A stretch of DNA of 64,000 nucleotides, taken from contig OZ024892.1 in NCBI GenBank assembly GCA_964017195.1, forward strand, positions 17,334,371-17,398,370. The letters run 5' to 3'. Source of the DNA: Siderastrea radians (taxonomy: Eukaryota > Cnidaria > Anthozoa > Scleractinia > Rhizangiidae). The notes beneath the pieces are model-generated. The model was not told the DNA's origin, did not search any database, and saw nothing but the letters and a program-made list of their open reading frames with translations. The stretch's first letter is position 1; each line of letters starts with the position of its first letter. The position numbers and the translations under genes are program-made. Below are positions 47,074 to 60,560 of the stretch, in pieces.

Positions 47074-47479
47074 GATTACATGCGCTACACAGTGTCAATG
47101 CAATTTTCCACTAGCATATAAGGTCTCCTATGTAACACAACTGGGATTGCCTAGGATGTAGACATGTATGCGATGGCTCTGTCTATGGGCTTAATTCTTT
47201 ATGCTAAATGTAATGGAAATACACATTTCGTCTTTAACCCTTTCATCCTAAATTCTGCACATACCCTCGTTCCGAAATAGCATACATTTTCCCCCGAAAA
47301 GGCACATTAAGGCTCCCTTTAGTTCCCAGCCCCCCTCAAATAAGGCTATGAACAACATGATTTAAAAGGTGGCAGTTAGAAGTGGTTTTGCAAAATTTCA
47401 TAGTTTTTTTTTAGCTTTTTCTTGCCAAGTTCTCAATTTGTTGACATGGTGATTTAAAGACGGCGGATTTACAAACATG

Positions 47480-48240
47480 TTGAAGAAATTCCCTGTATTT
47501 GCCTTGAAACTCCTGACAATAGTGACAGGTCGATTCAGAGCTGGCAAGACATGTCTGATGAATTACAGTTCGAGTGTAAAGATGCCAAGGATCAGGATTT
47601 ACATCACGTTTCTGGCAAAGATCACACGCCCTACTCTTCTGAGGATGATATGCAGGTAAAAAATCGCAATTGAAGTGTACAGCAACGTGCACCAGTCCCA
47701 GACATGTACGGGACTGCTGGATGAAGTGACAAATGTCAACTACGCAGAGTCTTGGGGCCCCAGAAACAGACCTGTAAAGATTATGCTGTTGACTCTGAAT
47801 CTATTGTTTTCTTCGATCAGCTTTTCACAGAGAAACTTGGGTCTGGGTGTGGTTACTGAAACTAAAAGGTATCCTAGGCAGGCTAATGTAAACAATTAGA
47901 ATGAAATCTGTCAGAAAGAAATGTGTTTTATTCGATTTTTGTTTGGAACTTCAATAAATACAGTAAGCCAACTTGATAATGCTTGGGTGCTTCCCAGTCC
48001 AGCATTTGCCCGCTTTTTTACTCGTGATAGATTTTGGGCTTTGTCTTCTCACTTTCATCTCACAGACAACAAGAAAGCTGTTCACAGGAACCACAGAGTT
48101 ATGAAAAACTGTACAAAATACGCCCAATGATCACAAAACTGAAGGGTTCACTTCAAAGCAACTACAATGTTGGGCAAAATTTGAGCGTGGAAGAGGTATT
48201 GGTAAGGGGTACAGGTCGAAGGTAGCATCAAGGGTAGGTT
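47480..48240 (+). pseudogene. piggyBac transposase N-terminal/middle remnant
   Basis: Across several plus frames: 'SIVFFDQLFTEKLGSG' (about 47800), 'RFWALSSHFHLTDNKKAVHR' (47921-48130 frame) and 'YKIRPMITKLKGSLQ...YNVGQNLSVEEVLVRGTGR' (48034-48225 frame). This is the conserved order of the piggyBac DDD transposase up to its first catalytic region. Frameshifts and stops kill it. It is a different copy from the one at 44940, since the C-terminal part lies upstream. Confidence 0.75.
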
Positions 48241-49280
48241 ACATACGGAAAGCTTTTCACACCAAAATATCAAGACAGGACACAAAATAAAACAGAAAAA
48301 TTGAAGAGAGCCATTTAATAATACACATCATACGTTTTTGGTGATTCACTACCAAAATCCAACTTAGTGCTGAACAAAGTACTTAATTTTAAAACTGACA
48401 ACCAGAACGGGCAACACTTTTTCAGCTACACTACACGAAATAACATCGTTTTACCCTGAGTTGGTGTAGCTCTGAGTTCAAGCAGTTTCCATCACCGGTC
48501 CACCTGTTGTAAAGTATTACAACCAAAACATGGGTGCAAATGACAAAAACGACCAAATGAAGATTTATTCATTTGACTACCCATCTGGGACTGGTGGATG
48601 CGAATTTTTTTCAACATATTTGTGGTATAATTGCATTCGTCATGTGTCAGCAGTGCTACCTGAGGTGCAACAGTGGCCCAGTAGAGGAAGATGTCATTGT
48701 CATTCTTTGACAATTTTTACTCAGAAAAATTATTCAGGAGTAAAAGGGTTAAAAAGAAAAGGTCGACAGCAGACACCCTCTGTCAGTTCACGAGTCATCT
48801 CCAGTTGGCAAAAAACCTAAAAATTTCTCATCTAGTTCGATTGAAGAAGACCAAGTAATGGCGGCCTTGAATCCGACAAGAAGTCAGGGAGACAAAGTGG
48901 ATTATGTTTTAATGAAACTTGACGAGCTTAAGAAGAAAATTGATGAGGTGAATACAGAAATTAGATGCCTAAAGACCTATGGAGGAGCTTTGGAGAAGGA
49001 TGTAATATCTGTGAAAGCAAAGCAAAAGGGCATGGAAGACCAACTCAAAGAAGTCAAAAAGCACCAAGGTCGTGAGCAACTAGTGGCAAGTTGAGACTGG
49101 AAATAGAAAAATTAAGCTGAGTGCCACTACAAAAGAGTTACTCTACCTCAAAGCCTACAGCTGTAGAGAAAATTAAAAATCTGTGCGGTAGCTAAATGAC
49201 CATTTACAGCAACAATCAGCCGACAAGTTCAAGAAAGATACAAATAAAATCTTAGTAAAGTTCCTTGAAAATGTCTGAGG
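48241..49280. other. Intergenic; possible further piggyBac debris
   Basis: A 78-codon plus frame at 48858-49094 (Lys/Glu-rich, coiled-coil-like) and a 96-codon frame at 48530 show no firm match. Could be relic retroelement ORF1-like sequence. Confidence 0.35.
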
Positions 49281-49289
49281 CATCGAGGA

Positions 49290-49560
49290 AGCCCACCACT
49301 TGTAAAATGGCTACCGGGATACCAGCGCGATCCCGCCAAGAATCCTGCTTCCTACCGGGGTCTTGCTGGGAAATGAAAAATCTTGCCAGGAACTGAAACG
49401 GAATTTCCCCCGCCGGGATTCTAACGGGATCTTGGCAAGAAAATTTCTTGGCCGGGATCTTGGCAAGAATCCCAGCGAGAGTTTCGGTTCCTGGCGTATA
49501 TCTTGCCAAGACATCGGTGATCCCGCCAAGACAACTACGATCTTGGCAAGTTGCACAGAT
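49290..49560. repeat. GC-rich palindromic minisatellite, locus 1
   Basis: Irregular repeats of a unit like CCGGGATCTTGGCAAGAA and its complement. All frames look open because of the repeat, so none is a gene. Confidence 0.75.
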
Positions 49561-51800
49561 TCATAACTGACCGTGATGAGACTTCAGAAAAAATATTACA
49601 AGTTGTGGTATGAAAAGCCCGAGCAAACTTTAGCGAGGTCTATTGCAACTGATATTTTTATCAGAGTGCATTTCAAACAGCGATCTTGTATGGCTCATTA
49701 TGTTGATGAATAAAAAGTAGGGCGATCATCGTGCGGGAGTTCACGCTGGCACGTTGTGTGAGATTGTAAAGACGATGGTCTTAATCCCGAACTCTATTAA
49801 TCTTCAAAAGTTTATAATCTTCAAACGGGATTAAAGTGACAATTAACGCAGTGCTGTATCCGTAAGGAGAATCATTCCGGGTTCTTGATATAACTGAAAC
49901 TAACAATCCACGAAGAGCAATGTTAACGGTTGTCCGGTTTTGTAGTTTTGCTGCTATGCGCGACATCTACCAAAATAACGATCAGAAACGCTGCTGGCTC
50001 TGATCGGCTCTGTTTTACAAGTCATTTCATTTTATCTGACCACTGATGTTCATTTGTTGTCTCTTAAGCTAATACCTTTTATGCAGAGGACTTCGTTTTC
50101 GCATCCCTGTATTTTAAATGACTACTTCTGTCTAGGTGATGTCATGTCATCTCTTTGTTGACCTTTCTTTATAAGCCACCACGGAAGAGTTAAGCAAGGG
50201 TTTTTAAATACTATTTCCTTTGACTAATTTGTTGTCGTTCTGAATTTAACTTTTTTCGCTGCTTGCCGGCCATGTACCTAATACCGTAGTCACGCCAAAA
50301 AATCCCGCCTTGACTCCCGCCATTGCGTTAATGGAACAATGTGATTGGTTGATTCAATCACACCATCGGCGAGCGGTGCTCGCGTAAGCCAAAAAATGCG
50401 AGAACTTTTCCACAAAACAAGTTGAAAATGGCTTCTTTTTGTTGTATGTACAGGAGAAAATTGAAACGTCTAACTTATTACTTTTACTGAAAACAACACG
50501 GTTCTGTCAAGTTTGAAGCAAAAGAACGTTTTGAAAGAAACTCAAGAAACTGTTGTCAACGAGAGAACGGCCAGAATGAACAATCGAGTTAAATGCTTTC
50601 AAAAATTTCCAAACAACGTCTATAGTCTCTACAGCTTACTAATTTGCCGCGATGGAAGCCGCTACTGAACTGGGTTTCTTTCCTTCAACGAGTCTGGTCG
50701 CTCCAAGCATTCAACATGTAAGGAAAAGGTCAGGGAGTTTCACTTTTATATTTCACTCAAAAGCATCAGCGTGTACTGCTTTTTGTTGCCTTGTCGTTGA
50801 TTGTTAACCTTTAATTTATTTTAATTGGTGATGTTGATTTCCGTCAAGTAAACTGACCATTGGCAGGTCTTTCACAGAAAGAGGCTCCTTTGTGAGAAAA
50901 AATCCACACTGAAAAAAAGCTTGACTTACCTATAAAAATGTGTGAGGATGGTATAAATAAACTTACTTACCGGTAACTAATTTGCTCTTAGACATTACTT
51001 AAGCAATCATTTTGTGAGTTCAAAAAGTAAGCTTAATTTTTCCCTTCTTTTCCAGATTTGCGTAAACTTGACACAATTTAGCCCGATAGCAAACAGAACA
51101 GCCAGGTAACAAGTCTGACAAATTTCAGAATTTGCGGCAAGTTGCAGAATCTAATACTGAAAATGGTTCCTTGTTAAATAGTTTTAGATGCAAAACAACA
51201 ACAACATATAAACAATTTGCGACCGACAATTTCACGAGCTTTGCACTACAGGACAAAAAAATCGTGACTTGCAATCGTGGTTTGGCGAGCAGCCAATTTC
51301 TGCAAGACTAGAAGACGCCACAAAACAAACACTTTATTTTTACATTGTCATTTTCCTTGTTCAGTTTCTTTAATCGAACCTTTAAGGAAAATAAAAAAGG
51401 TTCGAGTTATCCAGGGCAAAATTCTGAAGGAAATGTTGTGAAGCGAAAAAAGCGTTCACCTCGAGTTACAAAGTTGGCGGGAGGTTCGATTAACTGAGGC
51501 TTCAAGTTACCGAGAAGTATAGTTTGTTTGTAATCCCTTGAATTCTATTTTCTTTGTTCGGTGTCGTCGGTTTCACCTTTTCATTCTCCATAACGTGTTC
51601 TCCTTTTGTATTCTTTTCCAAGGCGAATAGTTGAGGAAGAACTACGCAAGATAAATTCCATAACAAATTGAAACAGTCTAATTAGACGTACATAGTTTTC
51701 ATTTAAAAGGTCCTCGCACATTCTGTTTTCAGTTGAACTATCCAAAATAAAGCACAAAGACAAAGGAAAATAATGGGATTATTTACTAGATACAATTTAT
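49561..51800. other. Intergenic, nothing recognised
   Basis: No supported genes. About 2.2 kb of AT-rich sequence with only short frames. Confidence 0.4.
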
Positions 51801-51831
51801 TGGATTCTTAGGGTTATACAAAAACAGATGG

Positions 51832-51860
51832 TCATCCCTGTTCATCCCTGTTCATCCCTG
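51832..51860. repeat. 10-bp tandem repeat x3
   Basis: TCATCCCTGT repeated three times in a row. Confidence 0.85.
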
Positions 51861-52865
51861 CATGATCATATTTCAGTGTTTACATTTATAAACAAGTTGA
51901 AGTGCAATGCAAGCGGCACAGATGTTTTCAACAAATTCCCCACATTTGCTAGTATTTGGCGATTTATTTTGTGTTTTGCATAAGCTTCGCCCAATTACAG
52001 ACCCTGCACGTACGTTCAGGCAGAACGCGACTCAACAAAATTTAATACACTTACGTTCATTAAAGAAAGAGTAATCTTGAAATAACGATGTAGATTAACC
52101 TTAAATCTGAAACGGCGTGCATGTTATAAAATAAAACCCAAGCCTTTCCACCTGTCTCCTCCAATGGGGGCGGTTCTGTGAAATTCTGAATACTTTGGAG
52201 TACCAAACAATATTTGTTCCTCTGATGACAATTGTAAAAGGTGCTTCGCAAAGCTGCGTTGCCAGATACTTCAGATTTCACACGTTTCTTTCACTCAGCA
52301 TTTAAATTTCCACTGACAATTCTCGTCCAGCACACTGTTCCTTTCTTAGATGATCATGCACAAACCCGAGTTTCTGCACGGCTGCTATTCCACGCTTTGT
52401 CTTGACTACAAATAAATCGATCTCTCTGAACCACGAACACATATGGTTCACATCTGAGCGTATGAAATGCAAGTGCGAACAAACACAAAAATGCTCAAAA
52501 CACCATCAAACTCTTCCTGTTCACTGGTTATTCTCCTGCAGATGCTACGGATTTCACAGCAAATAAAGAGGAAAGACACTTGCCTCCTTCCACCCGCAAC
52601 ACTCCTGGCACCACGAGGCTTTCATGGGGAACGTGGAAATCAGTCAACAACATTAAATTCGGCGTGCTGAAGTAACAACATGTGCATGTGAACTATTCTT
52701 TGTCTTCTCGTTATTATCACATGGAAATAGTACCACATGACGGATAACTCAATTAAGAAACACGTGCAAGGCTGATAACAATCATGTCAACAATACTTGG
52801 GACTGCAATATAGGACACAGTTTTGTCAGCATCTGGTAGTTTGATTAATGTTAATTATGTTGTCA
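51861..52865. other. Intergenic, nothing recognised
   Basis: Short frames only, no motif. Confidence 0.4.
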
Positions 52866-52869
52866 TCGC

Positions 52870-53330
52870 GAATCCTGGCAAGATTCCAGACAGGAGCCCC
52901 GGAGATTTTGGCTGCCGGGAAGATTTTGACCGCAAGGAATTTTGTTTCCCGTCGCAAATCCCGGCAACACTCCCACCGAGATATCCAGTTACCCGCCAAG
53001 AATCCCGGCAAGACTCCTACCGGGATCCTGCCGAGATTTTGGCCGCCGAGAATCCCGTCTCCCACCAAGAATCCCGGCAAGACTCCCGCCGGAGTCTTGC
53101 CGAGAGTTTGGCCGCCGGGATCCCGCTTCCCACCAAGATTCCCGGCAAGATTCTGCCGGGATCCCGCCGAGATTTTGGCCGCCAGGAATCTCGCCTCCCG
53201 CCAAGAATCCAAGCAAGATTCCCGCCGGGATCCTGCCGGGAATCCCGCCTCCCGCCAAGAATCCCGGTAAGAATCCCGGCAGGTACCGGGAGTCCTGGCG
53301 GCCAAATCTCGGCGGGATCCCGGTACCATT
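52870..53330. repeat. GC-rich palindromic minisatellite, locus 2
   Basis: About 12 imperfect copies of a unit around AATCCCGGCAAGACTCCCGC with CGGGATCCTGCCGAGATTTTGGCCGCC spacers. Related to locus 1 at 49290. Strong internal palindromes (CCGGGATCCCGG-type). Produces false overlapping open frames on both strands. Confidence 0.8.
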
Positions 53331-54330
53331 TTTACAAGGGACAGAGTTAGAAACCACTTGTGCAAAGGGGAAGGAAGAGTTATGATTGCTCGACTTTTTA
53401 GATATTCAGAAATAAAAAGTCCTCAGGTGCAGTTGTAACCTCAGTTACTCCTTACAAAATGTACGAATACATCCCAAAGAGATTGCACCAGCTAAGGAAA
53501 GCACAGTTCGACACTTAAAAAGGCAAGAAGCAAGGGCAAAAAGGTGTTTTTCAGCAAATCTAAACCAGACAAACTTTATATTGAAGGGATACATGTAAAA
53601 CCAACATAAAATACTTCTTTGTAAAATACTCCTTTGTAAATTTTCCGAGTTTTCTTTTAATATTTTCTAAATTGACAAAACAGGTGTTCCCTTAAGGTAT
53701 TAGCCACCAAAAAAAGCGTCATTTTTTCATAATTGAGATTTTTACATGCTAAGACAAATGTCTTCAAGAGCTATCTTTCAAACAAAATTTTAGAAGAAAA
53801 TACTGGCTCAGTGGATAGTTGATAGAAGTAAAAGATTTTTCCTTGTTAATTATGGTAATAGATCGCTGGCAAGTTCTGTCACACCGGATTAACTTGATCA
53901 TGAGAAATCTAAAAAGTGTGCTGGTTGCACTCTGGTTATTAGTTCTGTTTTTTACAAAGTAATGAGAGTTTTCTTTCAACTAACTGCATCCTAAAAAGGA
54001 ACAGTGGTGCCCAATTGGCAGAGCGATCAGAGTTCATTTTACCATTGGGAGTAATCATTGCGTGGATGAATATCTTGGATTTTGCCATGATCTTCTGCAT
54101 CCTTATCAACCTGGACAGCATTTCAGGAAATACGTATAACAGATTTTAATCATGAATTACAATTGCAATAAAGAAAATATTTCGTAAATAAAATGAAAAT
54201 GACGAATTTCTTCTCACGCCCAAGAATCAAATGAATTATTTCCTGCCTCTCGTCACGTAAAATTGCTCCTGTTATTGTTAGTGTTATTGTTTGAGAAAGC
54301 TGAGCCCACTCTGGTATCAATCACGTTAGG
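53331..54330. other. Intergenic, nothing recognised
   Basis: AT-rich, no supported gene. Confidence 0.4.
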
Positions 54331-54414
54331 ACAAAACGTTACAACGTTTTAAGGATCCGTTAGGCACAATTCATTAGCTGCTAGAACGTTAGGACAAAGC
54401 GTTAGAATGCTTTA

Positions 54415-54945
54415 TCTGTTAGTTTTTACCCGTTTAACAGATAAGTGTTATGGTATGTTTTCCCATTCACGGTCACAGTTACTTAGCGTGATCACTTTCC
54501 CATCTTGATGATAATTACAGATTTTAAAATATCAAAATTAATTATTTGCTCGCTTAACTTCTGCGAGCTGTTGTTCACACTTTACATGAAAGCTTACATT
54601 TAGCTGATTTCATGGGTTAAAGGCCCACTATGTGCCAAAACAAATTTCAATAAACAAAGATTATCAAAAGCATTGCGATTATCCGTTAGCATTGTTCCCA
54701 CCTAACTGTAAAACATTTTAAGGCCATCCGTTAGCCTAAATTGCCAAAGCGTTTAATGCTTCGAGCCATCCATTAGACTAAATTGTCAAAGCATTAAACA
54801 GTTTGAGCCATCCGTTAGATGAATTTGCCGAAGCCTTTAATGGTTTGAGGTAAGCGTTTTGAGAACACTATCCCTTAGCTATCTGTTAGATTTTATCCAT
54901 TTAACAGATAAGCATTAGTGTATGCTTTCCCGTGTGAGGTCACAA
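54415..54945. repeat. Nested direct repeats
   Basis: A ~65-bp block with TTTAACAGATAAGTGTTA-type text occurs at about 54415 and again at about 54885 in the same direction. Between them, a ~50-bp unit (GCCATCCGTTAGCCTAAATT and following) is repeated about three times. It resembles an old repeat element bounded by direct repeats. Confidence 0.65.
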
Positions 54946-54989
54946 ATGCTAGAGGGAGACCAAGAAAGGGATAGCAGAGAACTGGTTAA

Positions 54990-56060
54990 CACCGAAGCAC
55001 GTGGGATCTGGCTGGAGGATTTGAAAAAGCAAAAGCGAATCAATAAGACGCAGCTTACAAAGCTGTACTAACAACTGGTGGCGCTAATGTCAGAAGAATC
55101 AGTATCAGTAAATATAGAGGCCATTTTGTCTACTCTAGAGGACATGGAAGAGATGAGAAGATGTTGGATGTAATACAACTGTTGGAAGACTTAGTCATTA
55201 TACATGTTGTAGTTCAATTTTATTCTTCGGTCAATGTTTAGTTTCCTTTGTCCTTTTTTATGTTAATATATGATAATGAATATGAAACAAAAGAAAATAA
55301 AAATTGAACCAAGAATAAAGTTGAACTACAACATATACAGGAAGAAAGGGGACAAGCAAAACTTGGCACACATCAAGGAGAAGATAGATTAAGGTTAATG
55401 CTGTGCTAGATGATGCAAGTACCGTTTCTTTTGTGAATGAGGAGGAAGCCAGAGCTCTTGGTCTGTCTGCGACACACGAGATAGTTACAGTAAACGTTCT
55501 CAATGAAAATGTGGATACTTTCAACTCAATGTAGTTTCAATGTAGTTTAACCCTGGAGAGCTGTGATGGAAACATCAAGGTGCACTCTAAAGTCCTGACT
55601 TGTCCTTGTCAAGTGACCAGAAGCTACAAAATCGTTGATCGGCAAAAGTACCAAGACCGTTGGCCTTACTTACGCATCTGTAAGTTTTCAGACCCAGTTG
55701 CTGACCTGATAGTTGATGTGCTTATCGGACAAGCCCAAATTGATCTGCACTTTTTGAGCTGTGACATAAGATGAAACCCAGGAGAACCGATAGCAAGATT
55801 AGGACCTTTGGAATAGACTTGTATTGGCCACCCTGAAAGAAGAACCATTGCCAGAAACCCACGAACGAGTGTAGTTTGTGCCTTTTTTGCAGACTTCAAG
55901 TGTTTGATTTGGTGGAAAGGCCGTGATTTTCTTTCAAAGCATGAGTCCAAGTGGCTAAAGGTCAAAATTGCAGAAGGGTCAAAAGTGAAAAACGAGTCTA
56001 AGGTGAAGTTCGTGTCAGCACCAGTATGGACAGCCAAGAATTTACTTCGTTTTTACTGAG
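54990..56060 (+). pseudogene. BEL/Pao retrotransposon pol remnant (aspartic protease)
   Basis: Broken plus frames: 55385-55530 reads 'AVLDDASTVSFVNEEEARAL', the D-D/S-A active site of the BEL/Pao protease, and 55580-55774 continues 'KVLTCPCQV' and 'DLIVDVLIGQAQIDLH', typical of the family, then 'NPGEPIARLGPLE'. Stops and shifts in each part. Upstream (54990-55180) has gag-like broken text. A short inverted repeat occurs at 55205/55315. Confidence 0.65.
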
Positions 56061-57040
56061 GCTGAACAAAGATGGAACAATTGTATCAACAACCAATGAT
56101 AACACTGTTGCAGAGCAAACTACACCTAGCTGAAGCGCTTAATGCTATGATCTCAACAAATGTTTTGCCACGTACGAACATCAGATACTGTCCTATGATC
56201 GAGGGATCACCCACTAAATACAGCACTATCTACACAGTTGTGAAGCCCATCCACGCTATTAGTGCCAGTCTCAGATAGAGAAACAGTGTTGTTACGTTTC
56301 ATCTAGTGATATACTACAAAGCAAAAGAAATACAATGGTGACATCCAAATGAGTAAGGATCTGGTCATCCGTATGGGCTGCTTTCATGTAGCTTCGAACT
56401 TTTTGTCCATCACTGGTTAGAAGTTCAAAGAAAGTGGAATAAAAGAGTTACTCACAGAGTCTAGATTGTATGGCAGTGCACCAACAACTGCTCTTCTCAA
56501 CGGCAAGTCATGCATGGATAATCGAGGTGTTTGGGCACACAAACTGATCATGGAGGCACTTCTAAGGCTGCAGTTCAAAGCATTTTGGCAATGGATAGAT
56601 GCACAGCTGCATGGAGTTGTCCAAGTGTTAACTGTGGTGTAAATCCTTAAGTTCCAGTGTAAAGATACTCATCCATTTTTCTTTTTTCTTGTTTTGTTAA
56701 AACCATTGTGCAAATGCCCTCTAGTGATTTGTTAAGAACTTGCCAGCTTCAATAAATGGGCGGAGGCCGCCACTATATCTGATATTTTCCATTTATTTGG
56801 TCGGGAAATTTTAATTTTATCAGGGAAAACTAAGGGAATTTTAAAAACTGATCACTGTGGCAACCATGGATGACGTGAAATCCATTTTGCCAGAATCGCT
56901 GGAAAAGAAATCCCATATCAGTACCACACTTGTCGAGAGCCCAACCACTCAGAAGTTGAAAGATTTGAACTTAATTGTTAATCTTGAACAGCAGCAGCAA
57001 GTGGAAGTTGGCTGTGCAGTTTTGAGAGACATGCATTAAG
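56061..57040 (+). other. Decayed coding-like sequence of unknown type
   Basis: Around 56330-56600, frames with several stops read 'DLVIRMGCFHVASNFLSI', 'ESRLYGSAPTTALLNGKS' and 'LIMEALLRLQFKAFWQW', coherent enough to be a relic of a repeated protein gene. Family not identified. A 60-codon frame at 56857 has no motif. Confidence 0.35.
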
Positions 57041-60000
57041 GACATTTGCACTAATTGTTTCTGCGCTTCCTTACTGCACACGCAATTCATGTCGCCATGT
57101 CATTGTTGAAGAAATGTAGAGATATATAACGCTAGTGAGCATTATTATATCTATGTACGGATTTAACTCGCTTTAATGTTCAGTGACCCCACATTTTCTT
57201 TTGATAGACCACTTTCTTTATCGATTGTCTACGTTTTGTGAAAAATTGAAAAAAATCTGTGATGTGGAAGCTTGATTTTTTCCACTTTTCTGCCCATCGA
57301 ATTCCGCTATTATTTTAGCTGTACAGTGTTGGCAAAAGCCCATTTCAAAGGTTGAGTTTAATCGAAAGGATGACACTTGTTCAAATTATTTACTTGACAG
57401 ACTCACTTAAATCAAATGTAACTGAGAAAGTGGTTCTTCAGCTAATCCTTTTTAATATTTTTAAACTAACAACCACTGAGTTACGAGGGCCGATTTTTCA
57501 AAATTGGGGTAGTTTTCTACGTGCGTTATTTCGAAAACAAAGTTGTGACTCCCCAATTTTTTTGCATTTCTGAAATAGGTAACTTATCTGTCTGTAGCAA
57601 AAGTACAAAAAAATCTGTGTTGTAGAAGATGTTTGCGAGAACGTCATTAAGTTTGGTGAAGGATGGCATTGTCTGAAAATAAAAAAGTGGCTCCTAGCAC
57701 TGGATTGGCAAAGGTTTGTGGAGAGGTTGTTGCAGAGGGCAATCTTAGGAGGAGAGTAGCCCAAGCACTTAAAAATAACTGCCATAGAACTGCCATGTGT
57801 ACCAACATTAACCGCTCTACAACTGCCATGTGTTTGACTCATCCTTTTAAAGTGTTGAGTGATCCGAATCACTGAGGACATACACAGAAAGAAAAACAGG
57901 AAATGGCACGATTCCAGAGGAGCATTTGAAAGCAGTACATCATTTCTGGGCATCCGCCCTCTATATCAAGGCCCACAGGTAGTAAATATTTCAAACGTAT
58001 CTCAAGGCGTTTGCAGGCTACACTCCTTTACTGGCTTGTCGTAAGTTCAGGTAGACTGTGATAGGGATCAAGAGGTTTTCATTGATTTGTTGACACCGTA
58101 CAGTTTGTCCTTCATGAAGTTCACGTACATACCAGATAGAGTCATTAAAATGTCCACAAATTGACATACAGTAGGCATTCCGACATAACAAAGGCACGCA
58201 AAGCGTGTGTGAGCTATTTTGTAGCGGTCAGTGAAAGGTAAAGAAATCGTTATTGAATGAATGTGTGAGCGCAAAGGTACACTATTGTGTTGTCGTTTAT
58301 TTGAGTAGCATTGAGCATTCGAAAAGTATTGGTTTTTAGACAGAGTTTACCTCATAAGTGGAGCTGTGTCCGATATTCTGCAACCTCCTCCAGAGGGCAT
58401 TTCAAGATTTGAGGGTGATCAAAGGTCAATGTTTGAGTCAACCAGTGATGTTTATGATAGTGGTTGTGTACACATGATTGATCAAAAATGAGTGGTGTTC
58501 CATGAAAAATTTTGTTTTGATCAGCATTTTGATGTGAAAGTAAGATGCAAAATTGGGCGTAAACAGTATGAAGGGATGTTTTGTTATGTAGAGAGGTGGA
58601 AATGGGGGAATGACTCCTAGGAATTTCATATGAGCGAATTTGAGAATAATGGAGGGGTTAACCTGTGTGGTAAACAACGTGAATTTTACCACGTGGAGAA
58701 CATGTGATTAGGTGAAGGCCAAATTTTGCTTTAATAGCTTCACTGTATATTTGGTTGTTTAGAGGTGAAACAGAAGTGAAATATTGAAGGAGGACATCTG
58801 ATACATACAAGGTTATAATATTTTACTTAAAATAAGATACTAGTTCAGAGTTGTTGTTTACCTGTGGTAAAAAAGTAAAAATTTTGTCATATGGGCAGAC
58901 AGTGATAATGTTTAGTGTGGGTCGTTTCACATGTAAAGAACGTGTTAGTTGATTGAGGGTTCACAGCAGTCAAACGCAAGAAGCAACATCACTTCTGGTT
59001 TTTCAGAGCCTTGACGTTTGAATCAGTTCAGACTCTTACAAGTGCAAAGTTCGTATGAAAACAATACATAAAATCTCCGGACAAACAAAATTTTGCTCCG
59101 ATAAAACTTGTGGATGCCAGTTACTTCATTCTGAACACATGCTCGAAGTAAAAAGCTTACGTTTTCAGAAATGGCATTATGTTTTGCCATTTAAGTGGAA
59201 CTTCGACATTTGTCTGTATTTTCTTTTGTAAAATTATGGTGGGAACTGTGCACACATCGTGCGTTTGACTGCTAAGATTGCGGTGAGATGAGGTTACTGT
59301 TTTGTGGAAACAAGTGGTGTTTTGTCACGCTCGAACATGTGACGAGACAAAGATCAGTGGTGAGTCATGAGACTTTTATGACACTGTCATAAGTTCGTTT
59401 TTGGGGCTTTTATTGGCCTGCGTGGCAGTTGTAGTTGGGGGTTATACAAAGGGAGAAACGTAAGGAAGCGGGGAATGAGTAAATTTGTTTTTTTTGTAAT
59501 CAGAAAACTGTGAAACGAGTCTTGTGTGAAGCTATTGCGTGTTATTCTTCATATTGGAGGTGCTAATTGTTTTGATTTGCTTCTTATCGTGCTGCTCTTT
59601 CTGCTCAAACTTTGCACGAGATGGTGCCACCTCAATTGCAGCTTAATCCATTCCTCTGGCAAGTCCCCTCTAAATTTACGCCTAGCTAGCTGCACGTACA
59701 GGCAACGTTTATGCCATCCAGAGATAACTCTTTTTTCCTTGTCGACCTTGCCTTTAACGCACCTAGTGAATGAATTCAAAACAGGTTTGAGAGAGAATTT
59801 AGATCAAACTGCAAAACATTCCTTGAAGAAATTTGGAAGGCAGTCAGGTAAATCACTGATGCCAAAATTGCTGTGCAAAAGAAGTTTACCACCATAACCT
59901 TTCAAGAAATAGGTCAGCGCTTGTTTCTAAGGGCTTTCAAAATATTCAAAATATTTCTTTGGACACATAATGCGCTGTGTGTCAATCAGTGATTGAATAT

Positions 60001-60230
60001 GAGGCATTTTCAACCTGCCATTCTTGTGGTAGTCATGGGGGGCAAGGCACTTGATTTTGTCCTTCCCTTTCCAGGTGAAGTTACAAACGATAGAATTAAC
60101 TTGTTTTATTTCATTTTAAGGAAGGCAGATGAGAAATGCACGAAACATAAATTTAGGTATGACATATGTTTTCAAAATTTGAATTTTCCAAAAAGGGTGA
60201 GATTTCTCTATTGCCACTCTTTCAAAGCGG
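57041..60230. other. Intergenic, nothing firm
   Basis: A 151-codon minus frame (57498-57953) and a 123-codon plus frame (59526-59897) are long for chance but show no recognised domain. Possibly relics. Confidence 0.35.
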
Positions 60231-60232
60231 TT

Positions 60233-60560
60233 TCAGTATTTCATAAAAATTAAGTTCCTGTCTTTTTTACGACAGTCATAAGTGAAATAAACTCCAAGAA
60301 TCTTTATGGATTTATTAACCTTCTTGATGCTTATGTGCGGGGGTTCATCATCCCTGTAGTTACTCCCAAACCATAGAGCTTCAGTCCTCTCTACAATCAA
60401 CTTCAACCCAGATAATACTCCCATGCACAACGTAGTCGTACAGAAGTTCATACTCATATTTGGTAGCGTCAAGGTTGTTAATGTTCCTTTCTGATGGATG
60501 GATATTACACTGCAAGTCGCATTCCTTAATTTTCCGTTCCGTTTCGGCCAGATGGTTTCT
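60233..60560 (-). pseudogene. LINE reverse transcriptase fragment
   Basis: The minus frame 60233-60472 reads 'LSGLKLIVERTEALWFGSN' and 'SIKILGVYFTYDC', the conserved stretch just after the RT active site of L1/Tx1-like and related LINEs. The upstream catalytic motif is lost; no other part of the element was found. Confidence 0.7.

Noticed and set aside
47411..47692. 93-codon Cys-rich minus frame
   Set aside because: It overlaps the piggyBac remnant read on the plus strand and shows no ordered zinc-finger spacing.
52823..53385. Several long overlapping frames on both strands
   Set aside because: They are products of the GC-rich minisatellite, with repetitive 'PAGIL/RIPAR' text in every frame.
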